Part shown: positions 57,725 to 64,000 of the stretch, one piece after another
Layout of the letters: the number at the start of each line of letters is the position of its first letter
Numbering within the stretch: position 1 is the first letter of the stretch
Origin: UBA947 sp031550975
Lineage (GTDB): Bacteria > Cyanobacteriota > Vampirovibrionia > Gastranaerophilales > Gastranaerophilaceae
Assembly: GCA_031550975.1 (NCBI GenBank)
Contig: JAVBOC010000013.1
Coordinates: 124,001 to 188,000, forward strand
DNA length: 64,000 nt
Reading direction: 5' to 3'
Position numbers and translations under genes: made by a program
The notes under the pieces: generated by a model
Told to the model about the DNA's origin: nothing
The model's database searches: none
Seen by the model: only the letters and a program-made list of their open reading frames with translations

Positions 57725-59059
57725 TTATAATACCCCGAGGGCTTGCATTGCACTGGCAAGTTTCAAGAATGCAGCAATGTTTGCGGCTGCACAGTAGTTG
57801 TCGCCCAAATTGTATTCATCCGCAACCTGACGGCAAGTCTTGAAAATATTGCTCATAATATGGTCGAGTTTGTTATCAACTTCTTCAAATGTCCAAAAGT
57901 ATCGCATACTGTTTTGGCTCATTTCGATTGAAGAAACAGCAACCCCGCCTGCGTTAGCGGCTTTTGCCGGTGCAACGAGAACTCCTTTTTCTATTAAATA
58001 GTTAGTTGCTTCAGTCGTAAGCGGCATGTTCGCGCCTTCGCCGATTGCAATTACGCCGTTTGCTACAAGTTTTTTCGCATCTTCAAGATCAAGCTCGTTT
58101 TGGGTAGCACATGGCAGTGCGATGTCGCATTTTACTTCCCAAATTTTCTCAGAGCCTTCAACGTATTTCGCGCTGCTGCGTTTTTTAGCATATTCGCTGA
58201 TGCGCATGCGATTAACTTCTTTAAGTTCTTTTATAAGGTCTAAGTCAATTCCGTCTTTATCATAGATATAGCCTGAAGAATCACTCATCGCAACGACTTT
58301 CATATCATATTGAATAGCTTTTTCAGCGGCGTAAATCGCAACGTTTCCTGAGCCGGAAATTACAACAGTTTTACCTTTAAGATTATTTCTGCCAACCATC
58401 TCGCGCATAAAATACATCAAGCCGTAACCGGTTGCTTCTTTTCTTGCAAGCGAACCGCCGTAGCCAATACCTTTACCGGTCAAAACGCCATTTTGGTGAT
58501 CGTTTGTGATTTTTTTGTACTGCCCGAGCAAAAAACCGATTTCGCGTGCGCCGACACCGATGTCGCCAGCCGGAACGTCAGTGTCTTGTCCGACGTGTCG
58601 GTATAATTCTGTCATAAAGCTTTGGCAGAATTTCATAACTTCGTTATCTGATTTCCCTTTAGGGTCAAAGTCGCTTCCGCCTTTGCCACCGCCGATAGGG
58701 AAACCTGTAAGCGCATTTTTAAAGATTTGTTCAAATCCCAAAAACTTCATAACGCTTTGGTTTACGCTCGGGTGAAGTCTTAATCCGCCTTTGTATGGTC
58801 CGATTAAACTGCTAAACTGCACTCTGTATCCGCGGTTAACCTGAATTTTTCCGCTGTCGTCGAGCCAAGGTACGCGAAAAGAAATAATTCTATCCGGTTC
58901 ACATATTCTTTCTAAAACTGAGAACTTCTCAAACTCAGGGTGCTTATCCATTATAGGTTCTAACGAGAGTAAAACTTCTTCAAGTGCTTGTAAAAATTCT
59001 TTTTCGTGGGGGTTTTTTGCTTTTGCTTTATCTAAAACTGATTCTAAGTATCTGTCCAT
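57725..59059 (-). CDS. gdhA: Glutamate dehydrogenase (NADP type)
   Basis: 444 residues, the bacterial hexameric type. Substrate loop KGGLRLHPSVNQSVMKFLGF with its Lys, FPIGGGKGGSDFDPKG, DVPAGDIGVGAREIGF, VVISGSGNVAIYAA and EGANMPLTTEAT are all present. It joins ammonia to 2-oxoglutarate. GGAG precedes the ATG. Confidence 0.96.
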   Translation of the reverse strand: MDRYLESVLDKAKAKNPHEKEFLQALEEVLLSLEPIMDKHPEFEKFSVLERICEPDRIISFRVPWLDDSGKIQVNRGYRVQFSSLIGPYKGGLRLHPSVNQSVMKFLGFEQIFKNALTGFPIGGGKGGSDFDPKGKSDNEVMKFCQSFMTELYRHVGQDTDVPAGDIGVGAREIGFLLGQYKKITNDHQNGVLTGKGIGYGGSLARKEATGYGLMYFMREMVGRNNLKGKTVVISGSGNVAIYAAEKAIQYDMKVVAMSDSSGYIYDKDGIDLDLIKELKEVNRMRISEYAKKRSSAKYVEGSEKIWEVKCDIALPCATQNELDLEDAKKLVANGVIAIGEGANMPLTTEATNYLIEKGVLVAPAKAANAGGVAVSSIEMSQNSMRYFWTFEEVDNKLDHIMSNIFKTCRQVADEYNLGDNYCAAANIAAFLKLASAMQALGVL

Positions 59060-59188
59060 GCTAGTGTCTCCAATTGTTGTGTTTTTCTAAATTTTGTTTT
59101 TTGCGTCTATTGTAACACAAACAAAAAAATCATAATTGATTTTTGGTTAAAAAAATGTTAAGATTAATAATTAACAGAGGAGTAAGAT

Positions 59189-59884
59189 ATGAAAAAGAGT
59201 TCAAAACCCGCGTTTACACTTGCAGAAATACTTGCAACGATATTGATTATTTCAGTGTTGATAGCATTGATTTTGCCTGTAATATTAAGAGTAATACCGG
59301 ACAAAGATAAGGCGATGACTAAAAAAGCTTACTCTCAGGTCGAGACTATAATTGATTTTTTGATTAAAAACGAAACAGCTTACCCAGACAGAAGCTATGA
59401 ATGCGGCTTGAATCCTGCCGCGGCTGACTGTTTCTGGGGATTTGATAATAAAAACAGTGCCTCAATTGATGGAGTGGCATATAGCGGTGATATGAAATTC
59501 CCAAAACTTTTCATGAGCCAATTAAATGGGGTGACCGACGACCACAAGTGTACCGTGATGCATGGCAGTGTTACGGATAATGATTATTGCTACAATACCC
59601 AAGATAATATAACGTGGGATTTCAGGGATTGGAATCCGGCTGCGGGCACGACCCGATGGGTTCATACTACAACTCCGCTTGTTGATAATGCAGTAAACAA
59701 ACCGGCTATTGTTATTGATGTCAACGGAAACAACACTGGCGGGAATTGTTTCCAAGCAGCCTGTGGCGCTAAAATGCCCGATACCTTCCGTGTTTATGTT
59801 TATGCAAACGGAAAATTAGATATTGACCCTAGCGATGGATTTGCTGTAACAGCAGTAAGGGCCAACACCAAACTGTCTAATTAG
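59189..59884 (+). CDS. Prepilin-like protein
   Basis: 231 residues; ATG after GAGGAG. Leader MKKSSKPA then FTLAEILATILIISVLIALI, with Ala at -1 and Glu5. The exported part has Cys pairs (ECGLNPAAADCFWGF) and Asp/Asn/Gly-rich loops. Third orphan prepilin in the window. Pilus genes are not present. Confidence 0.86.
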   Translation: MKKSSKPAFTLAEILATILIISVLIALILPVILRVIPDKDKAMTKKAYSQVETIIDFLIKNETAYPDRSYECGLNPAAADCFWGFDNKNSASIDGVAYSGDMKFPKLFMSQLNGVTDDHKCTVMHGSVTDNDYCYNTQDNITWDFRDWNPAAGTTRWVHTTTPLVDNAVNKPAIVIDVNGNNTGGNCFQAACGAKMPDTFRVYVYANGKLDIDPSDGFAVTAVRANTKLSN

Positions 59885-59887
59885 TAA

Positions 59888-59932
59888 TTATCGTCCTGTT
59901 GAGGCAGAGTGCTATCCTCAGAATGACGGAAG
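59888..59932. repeat. Half family-B repeat
   Basis: ATCGTCCTGTTGAGGCAG and CTCAGAATGACGG. Confidence 0.5.
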
Positions 59933-59935
59933 AAT

Positions 59936-60736
59936 TTAATATACAAGCATAAATGATTTTAAGCTGCGGCCTGTACCATCGTTTTCTGAAACTACATGAT
60001 ATTTGTTCAAGTAGTCCATTGAGGTTGAACCTCCGCCGTCAAATGCCATCGCCCGGTCAAGTCCGAGTTCTTTGCAAAGCGCCTGCACCTGATATAAATC
60101 CATCGGGTTTTCGTCTGTAATTATTAAAATATGGACTTCTTCGCCTTTTAATCCGATAATTGTTCGCGCGGCTTTATGCAAAACAGAAGCGCTTTCGCGT
60201 ACAATGTTATCGCCCTCTTTAACGATGAAAAATTCTTCTTCCATCCGCAATTCAGGATAAACCAGCGGGCCGCCCTGGCATGAAGTTATTATTTCGCACC
60301 CAAAATCCACAGTGCTTTTGTGCGGAGTTATTTCGTAATGGCGTTTTCTCTTGTCGCATTCAACCACGCGAAACTCTGTGCGGTCAATGATCTTATCAAT
60401 ATTGCGGCGCAAAACGGGGTTGTTCAAAAGGTTTTCGTTAAACAACGGGTCAGCGACAGTTTGTCTGTCCATGACCACATAAGAGATAGTCTTTGAGTTT
60501 TTGGGATCAAAAAATCCTGTGTTAATAGTCAGCCGCGCTCCGCCTTTAGCGTGGGCTTCAGCGTTTGTTATAAGATTTTCCGATGAGGTGAACTTTATTT
60601 GTTTTTTAAACTTTTCGCCTTTTAGTGTGATGTGGTAAATCCCTTTTTCATATTCAATATCAATCGGCGCCGCGACTGAGCAAGCCTGGAAGAAAAGGCA
60701 TAAAGCAACTAATATAATAGAAAAATATTTTTTCAT
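59936..60736 (-). CDS. NAGPA/phosphodiester glycosidase domain protein
   Basis: From the ATG at 60736, 266 residues. A signal peptide (FSIILVALCLFFQACSVAA) precedes the domain. Landmarks are LTINTGFFDPKN, RTIIGLKGEEV and AMAFDGGGSTSMDYL, typical of the NAGPA/DUF2233 family (phosphodiester-alpha-GlcNAcase-like). The FFQAC may be a weak lipobox. Four bp after the LptF/G stop, so it belongs to the lpt operon; it may trim phosphodiester-linked sugars in the envelope. Confidence 0.82.
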   Translation of the reverse strand: MKKYFSIILVALCLFFQACSVAAPIDIEYEKGIYHITLKGEKFKKQIKFTSSENLITNAEAHAKGGARLTINTGFFDPKNSKTISYVVMDRQTVADPLFNENLLNNPVLRRNIDKIIDRTEFRVVECDKRKRHYEITPHKSTVDFGCEIITSCQGGPLVYPELRMEEEFFIVKEGDNIVRESASVLHKAARTIIGLKGEEVHILIITDENPMDLYQVQALCKELGLDRAMAFDGGGSTSMDYLNKYHVVSENDGTGRSLKSFMLVY

Positions 60737-60740
60737 AAGT

Positions 60741-61862
60741 CTAAAGTTCCTTAGATTTATAGAAAGCGACAATCCCTGCGATAAACGCTCCCGGTGGAAC
60801 AATTACTGCTATTATAGGAGGTAAAACGCCCTTTGCTGCCAATAAATCAAAAAATGGCATGGTTATATAATATATAGCAATACAGCCAATGGCAATAGCA
60901 AACCCGACCAATCTTTGTTCGCGCGGCTTGCTAAACCCGAGCAGGCAGCCCATAATCGCAAGCAATATGCACACAAACGGCTGAGTAAATCTCTGCAGGT
61001 ATTTGTTTAATTTGTCACGGTATTCCTCGCTCAATCCCTCTTTTTTGAGGAGTTTAACATAATTAAACAAGTCGCGGTTGTTGATTTCGCGTTCTTTTTT
61101 CATTGCTAAAGTCATCATTGTGAAAGCGTTTTTCGCATATTCTCCTTGCAAAATCTCCATCTTTTCTATGTTTTCAATGTTGAAAAATACGCCGTCACTT
61201 GAAATTTTATAATGTGTTATATCCCGCAATTCCCATCTGTCGGGTAAAGTTGTTCCTGTTTTTGCGTGATAAATATCGGATAATTGATGCACATCAGCAT
61301 AAGTTTTTGCCGGAAAATCCAATACGATTACATTCTTCATCTGCTTGTTTTGGTAACGCGAGACAACAACCGCCAAATCCGGGACTCCGTCTTTGTTTTT
61401 GCGGGTATAAATATATTGTGTAGTCGGATGATGATCGTCTATTCGATGCGATTTTTCAGCTGCAAGCGGAATTAATTTATCATAAGTTACAAAGCACATA
61501 CCCGTTACGATAATACTCAAAACCAATACCGGCGCTACAATCCGCTTAAAAGACATCCCAACTGCGCGGAAAATTGTCAATTCTGAATCCTTGCTTAATT
61601 TATCAAAAGTAAACAAGCTGCCAAGTAAAAGCCCGGCAGGGAAAGCGTTTCCAAGAATCTTCGGAATTTCATACAGTAAAATAAGACACGCTGTTTTTAT
61701 ACCAAATTCGCCTGCAAGCATCTTTTTTATTGTGTTTAAGAGCATTTCCGGCGCTATCCATACAATTGTGAACAGCAAAATCGCCCCGAATGTTGCCCCG
61801 AGCACTTGCATAAAAATATAACGATCATAGATTGTTATTTTTGGCATTTTGGGAAGATGCAT
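60741..61862 (-). CDS. LPS export permease LptF/LptG family
   Basis: 373 residues. First membrane helices (IYDRYIFMQVLGATFGAILL), KMLAGEFGIKTACLILLYEIPKILGNAFPAGLLLGSL, and the last three helices at the C-terminus (FTQPFVCILLAIMGCLLGF) frame the periplasmic jellyroll domain. LptF and LptG are paired with LptB2; only one permease is here. TAATG overlap with lptB. Confidence 0.88.
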   Translation of the reverse strand: MHLPKMPKITIYDRYIFMQVLGATFGAILLFTIVWIAPEMLLNTIKKMLAGEFGIKTACLILLYEIPKILGNAFPAGLLLGSLFTFDKLSKDSELTIFRAVGMSFKRIVAPVLVLSIIVTGMCFVTYDKLIPLAAEKSHRIDDHHPTTQYIYTRKNKDGVPDLAVVVSRYQNKQMKNVIVLDFPAKTYADVHQLSDIYHAKTGTTLPDRWELRDITHYKISSDGVFFNIENIEKMEILQGEYAKNAFTMMTLAMKKEREINNRDLFNYVKLLKKEGLSEEYRDKLNKYLQRFTQPFVCILLAIMGCLLGFSKPREQRLVGFAIAIGCIAIYYITMPFFDLLAAKGVLPPIIAVIVPPGAFIAGIVAFYKSKEL

Positions 61863-62587
61863 TATAGTTCAAAATCCTTTCCTAGGTAGAATTCTTTAGC
61901 AACAGGGTCAACCGCAACATCTTCGCTTTTGCCCTGAATTTTGATTTTTCCGTCAAAGATTACGTAAGCTCTATCTGTAATTGATAAAGTTGCTTTTGGA
62001 TTGTGGTCGGTAATTAATACCCCCAAACCTTTGTCGATAGAAAGTTTACGGATGTTCTCTTTAATTTCGCCGATCGCAATCGGGTCAATCCCTGTGAATG
62101 GTTCGTCAAGCAGAATAAAATCAGGACTTGCAGCTAACGCACGTGCAAGTTCAACCCTGCGGCGTTCGCCCCCTGAAAGAGAAACCGCTGCGTAAGAACG
62201 AAGTCTTAACACCCCGAATTCACTTAGAAGTTCTTCCAGTTTGCGTTTTTTCTCGTCAACCGTGAGTTTCTCGTTCATTTCAAGAACGAGTTTAATATTA
62301 TCTTCAACGCTTAATTTTCTGAAAATTGAAGCCTCTTGCGGCAAGTACCCAATACCGGCTTTTGCACGGATATTCATCGGCCATGCCGAAATGTCTTTGC
62401 CATCTAACAAAACTTGTCCTGAATTTGGTTTAACCAGTCCCACAACCATATAGAATGTCGTGGTCTTACCGGCACCGTTTGGCCCGAGTAAACAGACAAC
62501 CTCGCCCTTGTCAACGTGGAAACTGACATCGTTTACAACGCTTCTGTCACCATATATCTTAATCAGGTTATTTGCTTCAATTCTCAT
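61862..62587 (-). CDS. lptB: LPS export ABC transporter ATP-binding protein
   Basis: 241 residues. Walker A GPNGAGKTTTFYM, Q-loop YLPQEASIFRKLSVEDNI, signature VSLSGGERRRVELARALA, Walker B FILLDEPFTGIDP and ITDHNPKATL are the LptB pattern. It powers LPS extraction. Shine-Dalgarno AAGAGGT. The order lptB-lptF/G-NAGPA gene is consistent with an envelope operon. Confidence 0.95.
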   Translation of the reverse strand: MRIEANNLIKIYGDRSVVNDVSFHVDKGEVVCLLGPNGAGKTTTFYMVVGLVKPNSGQVLLDGKDISAWPMNIRAKAGIGYLPQEASIFRKLSVEDNIKLVLEMNEKLTVDEKKRKLEELLSEFGVLRLRSYAAVSLSGGERRRVELARALAASPDFILLDEPFTGIDPIAIGEIKENIRKLSIDKGLGVLITDHNPKATLSITDRAYVIFDGKIKIQGKSEDVAVDPVAKEFYLGKDFEL

Positions 62588-62660
62588 CTTTTCATACCTC
62601 TTTTTTCTAAGTTTAGCACGAAAAATTTTAATATGCAGTTTACATTTATTAACAAAGCTA

Positions 62661-62690
62661 TTGACATTTTTCTACTACGTGTGTAACAAT
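62661..62690 (+). promoter_or_regulatory. Promoter upstream of a short transcript
   Basis: TTGACA, 17 nt, TAACAA(T); the only near-consensus -35 seen in the window. Confidence 0.6.
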
Positions 62691-62745
62691 AGTTTTTGTA
62701 ATAAGTGTGCTTAGCACAATAAAAACACGCAGGAAAGAAATAAGA

Positions 62746-62802
62746 ATGAAAACATTACTAATTGTGGTATCGGTGAACTTGAAAGGCTTGTTTATGCAAT
62801 AA
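62746..62802 (+). CDS. Possible 18-residue peptide
   Basis: MKTLLIVVSVNLKGLFMQ after AGGAAAG. It lies between the promoter at 62661 and a terminator at 62832, so it could be a leader peptide, small membrane peptide or part of an sRNA. Confidence 0.35.
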   Translation: MKTLLIVVSVNLKGLFMQ

Positions 62803-62831
62803 AGACGCTGGTATTAACTGTGGAAATATTG

Positions 62832-62868
62832 AAAACAAGCCTTCTGAAAAGAGGGCTTGTTTTTTTTG
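62832..62868 (+). terminator. Rho-independent terminator
   Basis: AAAACAAGCC and GGCTTGTTTT around a loop, followed by eight T residues. It closes the short transcript from 62661. Confidence 0.85.
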
Positions 62869-62921
62869 GATTTCGGCGGGCGTGGATTGACAACGAACGC
62901 CCATGGTGAACTGAACCACGC

Positions 62922-62999
62922 TTGCCTTCTTTGGTCGTTGAGCTAAGGCGAAACGTACCAAATGGCGTCACTCAATCCATTTAGTCGTGACAAGTGAAC
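62922..62999 (+). repeat. Family-H dispersed repeat
   Basis: Second copy of 4689-4752: TTGCCTTCTTTGG, GAGCTAAGG, GTACCAAATGGCG and AAGTGAAC. Confidence 0.5.
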
Positions 63000-63056
63000 C
63001 GTAGATAATCCAAGACGCTATGTAAATTTTGTAGATATTAATGAAAGGAGAAAAAC

Positions 63057-63356
63057 ATGAGAATTACACCATTAACGCAACACCAAACATTCGGAGGAGC
63101 ATTGAACCCGGGTCAGACGGCAAGGACTATTGGAGCAAAATTTGCAGCAGCTGCAGCGACTATGACGCCAACAAGCGCCCCTAAGGCAACTGGGGCAGCA
63201 GATTTAGCAAAAGCAGCGGATAGCTTTATGCTGTCGAAAACTCCAAAAGCGCCTACAACTTATGCGGAAACAAGAGCAGCGGCAGCCGCCGCCGCAGATG
63301 ATACCGGGTACTCAAGTTTTGGGTTCTTTTGGTCAGATGGTTTCCCAATAACTTAA
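63057..63356 (+). CDS. Hypothetical Ala/Thr-rich protein
   Basis: 99 residues; ATG after AAAGGAG. N-terminus MRITPLTQHQTFGGALNPG, then Ala-rich (AAAAATM, AAAAAAADD). Low complexity; no signal peptide or known domain. The N-terminal PLTQHQTFGG motif may be a sorting element, but this is a guess. Confidence 0.55.
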   Translation: MRITPLTQHQTFGGALNPGQTARTIGAKFAAAAATMTPTSAPKATGAADLAKAADSFMLSKTPKAPTTYAETRAAAAAAADDTGYSSFGFFWSDGFPIT

Positions 63357-63446
63357 GAAACATTAAGTATATAAACAATATATGTTAAAGATATGTCGAT
63401 GCGGGGAATATTAGGAATATAACCTAGATTCTTGAATTATTAGGGT

Positions 63447-63530
63447 TGTCGCAGGAGTAACGTCCTGCTCCAACTTACGGGCTGGGTTCGCTAGCATTCA
63501 CGCGGCGCCCTGCCGAGAATTCGCTTCCCC
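63447..63530 (+). repeat. Family-F dispersed repeat
   Basis: GCAGGA-GTAACG-TCCTGC then GGGCTGGG...GCGGCGCCC. The hairpin stem differs from that at 38769 by a compensated base pair (C-G versus A-T). Confidence 0.7.
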
Positions 63531-63558
63531 TACACTTACACTAACCTTTTACATACAC

Positions 63559-63590
63559 AGGCCGCGACAGCGGTCATTTTTCTTTTATGA
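63559..63590 (+). terminator. Probable terminator
   Basis: GGCCGC-GACA-GCGGTC followed by ATTTTTCTTTT. Confidence 0.65.
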
Positions 63591-63614
63591 GGTAAATGTA
63601 GAAATTAGCGGGTT

Positions 63615-63703
63615 CGTCATTCTGAGCCATCGGCGAAGAATATCAAAGCTGATACAAGAACTCGTGACCTTGAGATGTTTCGGCTTTGCCTCAACATGAC
63701 GGA
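63615..63703. repeat. Family-B dispersed inverted repeat
   Basis: CGTCATTCTGAGCCATCGGCG...AATATCAAA mirrored by TTGAGATGTTTCGGC...CAACATGACGG. Confidence 0.75.
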
Positions 63704-63710
63704 AACGTTT

Positions 63711-63742
63711 TGCTAATCCCTAGTCCCTAATCCCTAGTCCCT
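63711..63742. repeat. CCCTAGT/CCCTAAT heptamer run
   Basis: About four 7-bp units (CTAATCC, CTAGTCC, CTAATCC, CTAGTCC), ending at the trpS stop codon. Confidence 0.8.
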
Positions 63743-64000
63743 AACCACGGTACATCCCAACAAGTTCTCTAACCTGAGCGAGAACTTGTTTTGCTCTAAC
63801 GCGCGCTTGTTCTGAACCAACGCGGATAATTTCTTTGACTTCATTAGGGTTTTGCTCGTAATATCTTCTGCGCTCACGGATTGGAGCGAGTTTTGCGTTA
63901 ATCACTGCGCCCAATTGGCGTTTGCAATCAGCACAGCCGCAGCAACCCTGTTCGCATTCAGACTTAACTTTTTCGTGCTGTTCAGGAGTGCCAAAAATTT
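63741..64000 (-). CDS. trpS: Tryptophan-tRNA ligase, C-terminal part
   Basis: The last 86 codons, cut by the window end. The end is typical of TrpRS (LAPIRERRRYYEQNP, VRAKQVLAQVRELVGMYRG). Before it CEQGCCGCADCKRQLG contains C-x6-C-x2-C, the spacing of the iron-sulfur ligands in Thermotoga-type TrpRS. The start and active-site motifs are outside the window. Confidence 0.85.
   Translation of the reverse strand, partial: IFGTPEQHEKVKSECEQGCCGCADCKRQLGAVINAKLAPIRERRRYYEQNPNEVKEIIRVGSEQARVRAKQVLAQVRELVGMYRG

Overview
The window reads as a piece of a Gram-negative bacterial chromosome with compact housekeeping genes and many short intergenic repeats. LPS genes (kdsA, lptB, an LptF/G permease, sugar transferases), orphan prepilin-like proteins with an FTLAEVLIVLAVIG-type N-terminus, a GH57-type branching enzyme, a PSP1/RicT protein and a set of small unrecognised proteins fit the non-photosynthetic cyanobacterial sister lineage (Vampirovibrionia/Melainabacteria, gut Gastranaerophilales). 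That placement is inference from gene content, not from a marker-gene search. No phage, insertion sequence or CRISPR array was found.

Layout. 0-8.5 kb: unrecognised coiled-coil proteins, a glycosyltransferase, dCMP deaminase, a CNNM/CorC-type membrane protein, a FliA/WhiG-type sigma factor, an OmpA-domain protein and an M16-like protein lacking its zinc motif. 8.7-20 kb: kdsA, an MBL hydrolase, pheS, gatB with a GlmS-like SIS protein, folP with tandem octamers inside the gene, a thioredoxin/CcdA pair, ribH, murQ, gpsA. 20-34 kb: small unknown proteins, a RicT-like protein, a prepilin, mutS, rsmH with an FtsL-like gene, a degenerate HD-GYP protein, gyrB, adk, map. 34-40.7 kb (mostly minus strand): tmk, then rpmG, tRNA-Trp, secE, nusG, rplK and rplA, coaD and a ribbon-helix-helix protein. 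41-44.6 kb: pyrH, frr, cdsA, rnc, rpe. 45-49.5 kb is the accessory part: mdaB, an AT-rich sugar-transferase-like gene, and tRNA-Asp embedded in tRNA-fragment repeats, next to a protein with a papain-like Cys/His/Asp pattern. 49.5-64 kb: GH57 enzyme, a prepilin cassette flanked by copies of the bioB 3' end, thiS-mnmA-thiF-bioB, YkgJ-like protein, pirin, gdhA, a third prepilin, NAGPA-domain protein with lptF/G and lptB, and the 3' end of trpS.

The most unusual signal is at the two tRNA genes. Upstream of tRNA-Asp lie three 113-bp tandem units, and upstream of tRNA-Trp one 111-bp unit of the same design: a truncated tRNA 5' half, a core resembling CCCAGYGAGGYGAA, an inverted copy of that tRNA's own D-arm, and an AT-rich leader. 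Downstream of tRNA-Asp, copies of its 3' end recur with terminators.

Other themes: extended -10 promoters (TGnTANAAT) are common, and several genes have the -10 only 6-7 nt before the start codon, predicting leaderless mRNAs. At least eight families of short repeats occupy the intergenic spaces; one family supplies stop codons and another appears to have entered folP in frame.
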